A DNA stretch of 11,492 nt from Halieaceae bacterium (GTDB lineage: Bacteria > Pseudomonadota > Gammaproteobacteria > Pseudomonadales > Halieaceae): contig JABIZW010000119.1 in assembly GCA_018666295.1 (NCBI GenBank), positions 1 through 11,492 of the forward strand. Direction: 5' to 3'. Shown here in pieces: positions 7,375 to 11,492 of the stretch; position 1 is the first letter of the stretch; each line of letters begins with the position of its first letter. Under the pieces are notes generated by a model. It saw nothing but the letters and a program-made list of their open reading frames with translations. It did no database searches and was not told the DNA's origin. The position numbers and the translations under genes are program-made.

Positions 7375-7419
7375 CTGACACGATGGGTCATCGCCAACGT
7401 CACACTCGTCCGCTATGCT
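7375..7419 (+). promoter_or_regulatory. Candidate olsF promoter with Pho-like half sites
   Basis: Three half-site-like words occur in one direction: CTGACAC (7375-7381), GGGTCAT (7385-7391) and ACGTCAC (7397-7403). Each resembles CTGTCAT/C (six, five and five of seven). After the last one, 10 bases separate it from TATGCT (7414-7419), a plausible -10 box, again the phoA-like distance. The half-site spacing is 10 then 12 rather than a strict 11, and no -35 box is visible. Transcription would start about 30 bases before the ATG. Confidence 0.3.
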
Positions 7420-7460
7420 CTGCGACGTCAACGAGATACCCCCGCTCTTAACCCTGGGCA

Positions 7461-9200
7461 ATGCAGATGTTGGATTTCCGGCACATTTTAGAAGACTATT
7501 ACCCAGAGTTCGTGAGGCATCGACGGCGCACCTCTGACGCTGTTTCCGGTCTGCTGAACATCGTATTTCTGCAGAAACGATTTAAGCAGTTCGAGCAGAA
7601 ATATTTGGGTCTTGAAGGCTTTGACTTCGTCGCCGCAGTACTCATATTTTTTGACTTCAGTATTCGTCTGCCCGAATCTCAGAAGGCTCGGATCCCTGCA
7701 ACGGGGAGGCTTGTTATCGCGTCGAACCACCCCATTGGGTCACTCGATGGCATTGCGTTACTCGATCTGGTGCGACAGGTTCGTACCGATGTGCGCGTGG
7801 TGGCCAACGGCATGCTGATGCAGCTCAAGCCACTGCATTCGGTCCTTCTCCCGGTCAACAACATGAATGGCTCTACGGCGCGGCGCGACCTCCTGGCCAT
7901 TAGGAAACACCTCGAAAGTGACGGTGTGTTGATTATTTTCCCCGCGGGCGAAGTGTCGCGACTCGGACTCAAGGGGGTTCGTGATGGGGTCTGGAATAAC
8001 GGTTTTGTGAGACTGGCTTCGGCGACAAAAGCACCCATCCTTCCGGTTTTTGTGGCCGGTAGTAACTCGGCTTTTTTTTACGGTCTCAGTGCGTTGCTCA
8101 AGCCCTTATCAACCGCATGGCTGATCCGCGAAATGTTTAAACAACAACACAAGACCGTCGATGTGCACATTGGTCGTCCCATTTCCTACACCACCTACTC
8201 AGCCAATGGGTTTTCTGCTACCACGCTGGCGGCGATGTTTAAAACCCACGTTTATCAGCTCGCGAGCTCGACCAAACCGGTATTCGAGTCGGTCGAAAGT
8301 GTGGCTCAACCGGAGTTACGGTCGGTCTTGATCGAAGAGCTTGCGCACTGCGATCACTTAGGCTCAACGCCTGACGGGAAACAGATTTACCTCACGACCA
8401 TGGCGCAATCGCCGTGCATCATGCGGGAGATCGGCGTACTGCGAGAGATTACATTTCGCTTAGCCGGTGAGGGATCGGGGCTCGCGCGCGACATTGACCA
8501 GTTTGATCAAGACTATTACCAACTCCTCCTCTGGGACGACACGGAACGCGAGATTGTCGGTGCCTATCGCCTTGGAGACGCGTCTGAACTTATCGACAAA
8601 CGCGGCATCAATGGCCTTTACACCAGTTCTCTCTTTGAATTCGACACGCAGATGGATCGCTTTTTCCGACACGGTTTGGAACTGGGAAGAAGTTTTGTGC
8701 AGCCCAAGTATCAAAGCCGCTACGCACTCGACTATCTGTGGTCAGGTATTGGCGCTTTCGTAAAGCAAAGACCTCGAATACGCTACCTGTTCGGCTCTGC
8801 GTCAATATCTAGGTTTTATAAACAAGCCTCGATTGAGCGCATTGCCTATTACTACGGCACACATTTTAATCACATTGACGTGGGTGTTACGCCGAAGACC
8901 CCATTACTCATTGCGGATAAAGCCCGCACTGCGCTCGCATCTGAGTTCGCAGGCCGAGACGCGGAGGAAGATTTTAAGACCTTGCGTGACGCACTCGCTA
9001 TCGACGGTGACCCTGTGCCGGTGCTGTACAAGCATTACGCTGGCGCCACACGTCCGGACGGCGTGACCTTCACCGCGTTTAACATTGATCCCGATTTTAA
9101 CGACTGTGTCGACGGATTCGTCATTGCTGATCTCACAAAACTAAAGCCAAAGAAGAAGAACCGGTACCTCGGAACCGACTGGACGCCACTCCCGCTTTAG
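7461..9200 (+). CDS. olsF: OlsF-type bifunctional ornithine lipid synthase (O-acyltransferase plus N-acyltransferase)
   Basis: 579 codons, two domains. Residues about 60-245 are a PlsC-like glycerolipid acyltransferase: SNHPIGSLDG (88-97) holds the catalytic His90 and Asp96, FPAGEVSR (160-167) is the substrate-binding block, and LPVFVAGSNS follows. Residues about 310-560 resemble the OlsB-type GNAT acyltransferase: MREIGVLREITFR (321-333), YQLLLWDD and IVGAYRLG (353-372), LYTSSLFEF (387-395), LELGRSFVQPKYQS (406-419) and YLFGSASIS (442-450). In OlsF enzymes the C-terminal domain N-acylates ornithine from a 3-hydroxyacyl donor and the N-terminal domain adds the second acyl chain, giving ornithine lipid at the inner membrane. 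The order and length fit OlsF. The start is uncertain: Met1 and Met3 (7467) both have weak ribosome binding sites. The gene stands alone, divergent from the receptor gene. A donor or acceptor other than ornithine cannot be excluded. Confidence 0.83.
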   Translation: MQMLDFRHILEDYYPEFVRHRRRTSDAVSGLLNIVFLQKRFKQFEQKYLGLEGFDFVAAVLIFFDFSIRLPESQKARIPATGRLVIASNHPIGSLDGIALLDLVRQVRTDVRVVANGMLMQLKPLHSVLLPVNNMNGSTARRDLLAIRKHLESDGVLIIFPAGEVSRLGLKGVRDGVWNNGFVRLASATKAPILPVFVAGSNSAFFYGLSALLKPLSTAWLIREMFKQQHKTVDVHIGRPISYTTYSANGFSATTLAAMFKTHVYQLASSTKPVFESVESVAQPELRSVLIEELAHCDHLGSTPDGKQIYLTTMAQSPCIMREIGVLREITFRLAGEGSGLARDIDQFDQDYYQLLLWDDTEREIVGAYRLGDASELIDKRGINGLYTSSLFEFDTQMDRFFRHGLELGRSFVQPKYQSRYALDYLWSGIGAFVKQRPRIRYLFGSASISRFYKQASIERIAYYYGTHFNHIDVGVTPKTPLLIADKARTALASEFAGRDAEEDFKTLRDALAIDGDPVPVLYKHYAGATRPDGVTFTAFNIDPDFNDCVDGFVIADLTKLKPKKKNRYLGTDWTPLPL

Positions 9201-9241
9201 CGCAGCGGGACACAAAGTCATGCATCAGAAACATCCTAGTG

Positions 9242-9286
9242 GCCGAGCCTATACACACCCCATCAGGCCACAATCGGCGCATTTTT
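9242..9286 (+). terminator. Weak candidate terminator for olsF
   Basis: GCCGA (9242-9246) plus GCCT (9247-9250) can pair with AGGC (9265-9268) and TCGGC (9274-9278), leaving a five-base bulge. Five T residues follow at 9282-9286. The stem is imperfect and alternative pairings exist (GTGGCC at 9239-9244 with GGCCAC at 9266-9271). Confidence 0.3.
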
Positions 9287-9362
9287 CTCGCTTAATCTTC
9301 GTAAGACACAATGTTTGTCGACGCGACCGCCGAATTTACCCGATAATCACTAAAATTTGGTA

Positions 9363-9413
9363 TTGAGTGAAACTCAGAAGGCTTGAGTTTGTCTCAACAA
9401 AGCCCCATGTAAT
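9363..9413 (+). promoter_or_regulatory. Tandem 15-bp dyads (TTGAG-N5-CTCA) with candidate -10, upstream of the MoxR gene
   Basis: TTGAGTGAAACTCAG (9363-9377) and TTGAGTTTGTCTCAA (9383-9397) each contain TTGAG, five bases, then CTCA; the second is a perfect 5-bp dyad. Their starts are 20 bp apart, about two helical turns. TGTAAT (9408-9413), a 5/6 match to a -10 box, lies just downstream, so the second dyad would cover the -35 zone. The rest of 9287-9442 shows nothing else I can name. Regulator unknown. Confidence 0.4.
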
Positions 9414-9442
9414 GGGTTGAAATCGCTTTAGGTAACCAACAC

Positions 9443-10399
9443 ATGAATCACGCCGCAATCACGGGTCTCGAAAGCTGGCTGAGCCAGCAAATCATTGGTC
9501 AGGCCGACCTTGTTCGCAAACTATTAATCGCCGTACTTGCCGATGGACACCTCTTGGTTGAGGGTGCGCCTGGACTGGCAAAAACGCGCGCCATCAAAAT
9601 GATGGCCGAAGGTGTTGAAGGCGACTTTCACCGCGTGCAGTTCACCCCTGACCTCCTCCCGGGTGATGTGACGGGGACCGACGTGTTCCGGCCTCAGCTT
9701 GGGACTTTTGAGTTCCAAGCAGGGCCCATATTTCATAACTTAGTACTGGCGGATGAAATTAACCGCGCACCCGCGAAAGTGCAATCCGCGTTGCTGGAAG
9801 CGATGGCTGAGCGCCAGGTTAGTGTCGGAGCGACGACCTATCCGCTGCCTGCCTTATTTTTGGTCATGGCAACCCAGAACCCCATTGAGCAAGAAGGCAC
9901 CTACCCACTTCCCGAAGCGCAATTAGACCGTTTTTTAATGCACGTACGAGTCGACTATCCCAACTCCACGGCTGAGCGTGAGATTCTCAAATTAGCGCGG
10001 CGAGAGGCCTCATCGGGCGAAGCTGTCGATCAACCTGAAGTCTCGGAAGCTGTTATTTTTGCAGCGCGAGAGGAAGTACTCAAACTGCATATGTCGGAGG
10101 CCGTTGAGGAGTACATCGTTCAGCTCATCATGGCCACACGCCAACCCGAGGCCTACGACAAAGAGCTGGCCAGCTGGATTGAGTACGGCGCCTCACCACG
10201 AGCAACGATTGGACTTGACCGGTGTGCTCGCGCGCACGCTTGGCTACTCGGAAGGGACTTTGTAAGTCCTGACGACGTCAAGGCCATGGCCTATGACGTC
10301 CTTAGACACCGTTTAGTCGTGAGCTATGACGGAGAAATTGCCGGTGTAACTGCCGACGATGTGATCGATAGACTCCTGGATCTAGTCCCCGTCGCCTAG
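9443..10399 (+). CDS. MoxR family AAA+ ATPase
   Basis: 318 codons, the usual length for the family. Walker A is GAPGLAKT (41-48), Walker B is LVLADEINRAP (100-110) with Asp104 and Glu105, sensor 1 is ATQNP (143-147), and EAQLDRF (158-164) is the conserved MoxR motif. The C-terminal helical lid (about 210-310) holds GASPRATIGL, whose Arg is the usual sensor 2 position. MoxR ATPases act as chaperone-like partners of VWA-domain proteins. The DUF58 gene starts 10 bases after the stop and a DUF4381 gene follows, the classic MoxR/Bat-type arrangement. The ribosome binding site is weak (AGG about 10 bases upstream), but no better start exists nearby. The family is certain; the target complex is not known here. 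Confidence 0.95.
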   Translation: MNHAAITGLESWLSQQIIGQADLVRKLLIAVLADGHLLVEGAPGLAKTRAIKMMAEGVEGDFHRVQFTPDLLPGDVTGTDVFRPQLGTFEFQAGPIFHNLVLADEINRAPAKVQSALLEAMAERQVSVGATTYPLPALFLVMATQNPIEQEGTYPLPEAQLDRFLMHVRVDYPNSTAEREILKLARREASSGEAVDQPEVSEAVIFAAREEVLKLHMSEAVEEYIVQLIMATRQPEAYDKELASWIEYGASPRATIGLDRCARAHAWLLGRDFVSPDDVKAMAYDVLRHRLVVSYDGEIAGVTADDVIDRLLDLVPVA

Positions 10400-10409
10400 G
10401 CCACAGTCC

Positions 10410-11342
10410 ATGACGAACTTCTTACCCAAAGGTCACAGAATTCTCGCTGAGCGGTTGATTGAAGGGCGCCATATTGCCCAACAAATTAATATTAATGCGC
10501 AGTCAAAAGCGCTCGCCCTTCTGGCGGGGCGGCGACGTGTTCGTCAACGGGGGCGCGGTGTGGATTTTGAAGAAGTGCGTCTTTACGCGGCAGGTGACGA
10601 CGTGCGCACGATTGATTGGCGTGTGACCGCGCGATCTGGAGAACCCCACACCAAGCTTTTTCAAGAAGATCGTGAACAACCGATTGTTTTGTTGGTCGAC
10701 CTCAGATCCGCCATGTGGTTTGGATCCAAAAACTGTTTTAAGTCTGTACTCGCCTCTCACATCGCATCTGTTCTGGCCTGGGCAGGGCTTGATGCGGGCG
10801 AGCGCGTCGGCGGGATCGCCATGACGAATAGCGGTTTGTTCGAGATAAAGCCACAACGCTCTAAACGCAGCGTATTGAGGCTTTTACGGTTATTCGAATC
10901 CGCTTTGGGGCCCGATAATGATGACTTGCGGGGGGACCTGAGCTCAGCAATATGGCCTACGGCGCTCGCGCAACTTAAAAATCTCTCGCGACCCGGCGCG
11001 AGGCTCATGATTATCAGTGACTTTAACGATTTCTCCTCAGACGATGGGGTCGAGAAAAGGCTTCGCGATGTCGTCGGACATCGACAACTCGTGTGCTTTA
11101 GAATTACCGATCCATTGGACGCTGAGTTGCCGCCTGCGGGTCGTTATGCACTGTCAGCGAGCAGCGGACAAGTTAAAATAGATACGTCGAATGCGCGTCT
11201 AAGAGAACACTATCAAGAGGACTTTGCGGCCTCACAACAGCAGGTCAGTGAGTACCTCAAGCGTTATCAGGTGCCGGTCGTCACCGTGGACACCAAAGAC
11301 AACCCCAATGAGCTGCTACAGCGAGTTTTTCCAAAGCGATGA
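10410..11342 (+). CDS. DUF58 domain protein (VWA-like), MoxR partner
   Basis: 310 codons. The conserved DUF58 block is GRGVDFEEVRLYAAGDDVRT (48-67), then IDWRVTARSGEPHTKLFQED (68-87), followed by the VWA-like strand PIVLLVDLRSAMWFGS (91-106). There are no membrane segments, so it is cytoplasmic or peripheral. The MIDAS-like site reads D97-L-R-S-A instead of the classical D-x-S-x-S, so metal binding is doubtful; a later acidic strand IISDFND (201-207) is present. It starts 10 bases after the MoxR stop and its stop overlaps the next start (ATGA), so the three genes form one operon with coupled translation. DUF58 proteins are co-encoded with MoxR ATPases and are thought to be their substrates or adaptors. 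Confidence 0.93.
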   Translation: MTNFLPKGHRILAERLIEGRHIAQQININAQSKALALLAGRRRVRQRGRGVDFEEVRLYAAGDDVRTIDWRVTARSGEPHTKLFQEDREQPIVLLVDLRSAMWFGSKNCFKSVLASHIASVLAWAGLDAGERVGGIAMTNSGLFEIKPQRSKRSVLRLLRLFESALGPDNDDLRGDLSSAIWPTALAQLKNLSRPGARLMIISDFNDFSSDDGVEKRLRDVVGHRQLVCFRITDPLDAELPPAGRYALSASSGQVKIDTSNARLREHYQEDFAASQQQVSEYLKRYQVPVVTVDTKDNPNELLQRVFPKR

Positions 11343-11492
11343 ATCCTGAGCAGCTTCTAAGCCAACTTCAGCCATTACGCGCCCCTGACCCTGTTGGTTT
11401 CTGGCCCATGGCACCGGTCTGGTGGCTCTTATTGATCGCAGCAGCCCTCGCGGCCACCGTCACAGTGATCTGGTTTGTCAGACGTTACAAGA
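11339..11492 (+). CDS. DUF4381 family membrane protein (partial, 3' end outside window)
   Basis: The ATG at 11339 overlaps the DUF58 stop by four bases (ATGA). 51 codons are visible: MNPEQLLSQLQPLRAPDPVG, then FWPMAPVWWLLLIAAALAAT leading into a single membrane helix and a basic FVRRYK. The Leu-rich start followed by proline-rich, paired-Trp and membrane-helix segments is the N-terminus of DUF4381 proteins, which sit between DUF58 and VWA/TPR genes in MoxR/Bat operons. Further Bat-like VWA and TPR genes are therefore expected to the right of the window. Function is unknown beyond this context. Confidence 0.83.
   Translation, partial: MNPEQLLSQLQPLRAPDPVGFWPMAPVWWLLLIAAALAATVTVIWFVRRYK

Noticed and set aside
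7679..8038. 119-codon open frame antisense to olsF
   Set aside because: It lies entirely over the conserved acyltransferase domain on the other strand and has no recognisable protein features.
9191..9209. CCCGCT/AGCGGG hairpin over the olsF stop codon as a terminator
   Set aside because: Only six base pairs and no following T tract.

Overview
The window looks like chromosome from a Gram-negative bacterium, most likely a marine-type gammaproteobacterium. It encodes a TonB-dependent outer-membrane receptor, two lipoproteins with clear lipoboxes, an OlsF-type ornithine-lipid synthase and a MoxR/DUF58/DUF4381 operon. Base composition is fairly even throughout. I see no insertion sequence, phage gene, tRNA, rRNA or CRISPR array. 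The taxonomic call is an inference from gene families only.

Layout. (1) 1-1080, minus strand: the 5' part of a DUF3429-like membrane protein gene that runs off the left edge, coupled to the gene for a small DUF3833 lipoprotein. Upstream of these is a compact non-coding leader. It holds a candidate ECF-type promoter (TGATCC-N16-CGTA), a hairpin and a strong intrinsic terminator lying only about 11 bases before the DUF3833 ribosome binding site. (2) 1081-7134, minus strand: a two-gene unit, a TonB-dependent receptor followed 48 bases later by a large lipoprotein. The lipoprotein is two head-to-tail copies of one domain (period exactly 436 codons) and ends at a clean terminator. (3) 7135-7460: a divergent promoter region with Pho-box-like half sites facing both ways and an 11-bp-period A-tract repeat. 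(4) 7461-9200, plus strand: the two-domain acyltransferase (olsF). (5) 9201-9442: intergenic, with a weak terminator candidate and two 15-bp dyads spaced 20 bp apart just ahead of the next gene. (6) 9443-11492, plus strand: MoxR AAA+ ATPase, DUF58 protein, and the 5' end of a DUF4381 membrane protein cut by the right edge.

How the genes may work together. The receptor and duplicated lipoprotein look like one outer-membrane uptake system in which the lipoprotein may capture or gate the substrate; the substrate cannot be read from sequence. Ornithine lipids contain no phosphorus and are commonly induced by phosphate starvation. The Pho-like half sites on both sides of the divergent region therefore raise the testable idea that receptor, lipoprotein and olsF share a phosphate-limitation response. 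The left-hand DUF3833/DUF3429 pair seems separately controlled, possibly by an ECF11/ChrR-type (singlet-oxygen) sigma factor, with an unusual terminator-bearing leader. The MoxR/DUF58/DUF4381 genes match the start of a Bat-like operon thought to act in envelope integrity or assembly of complexes.
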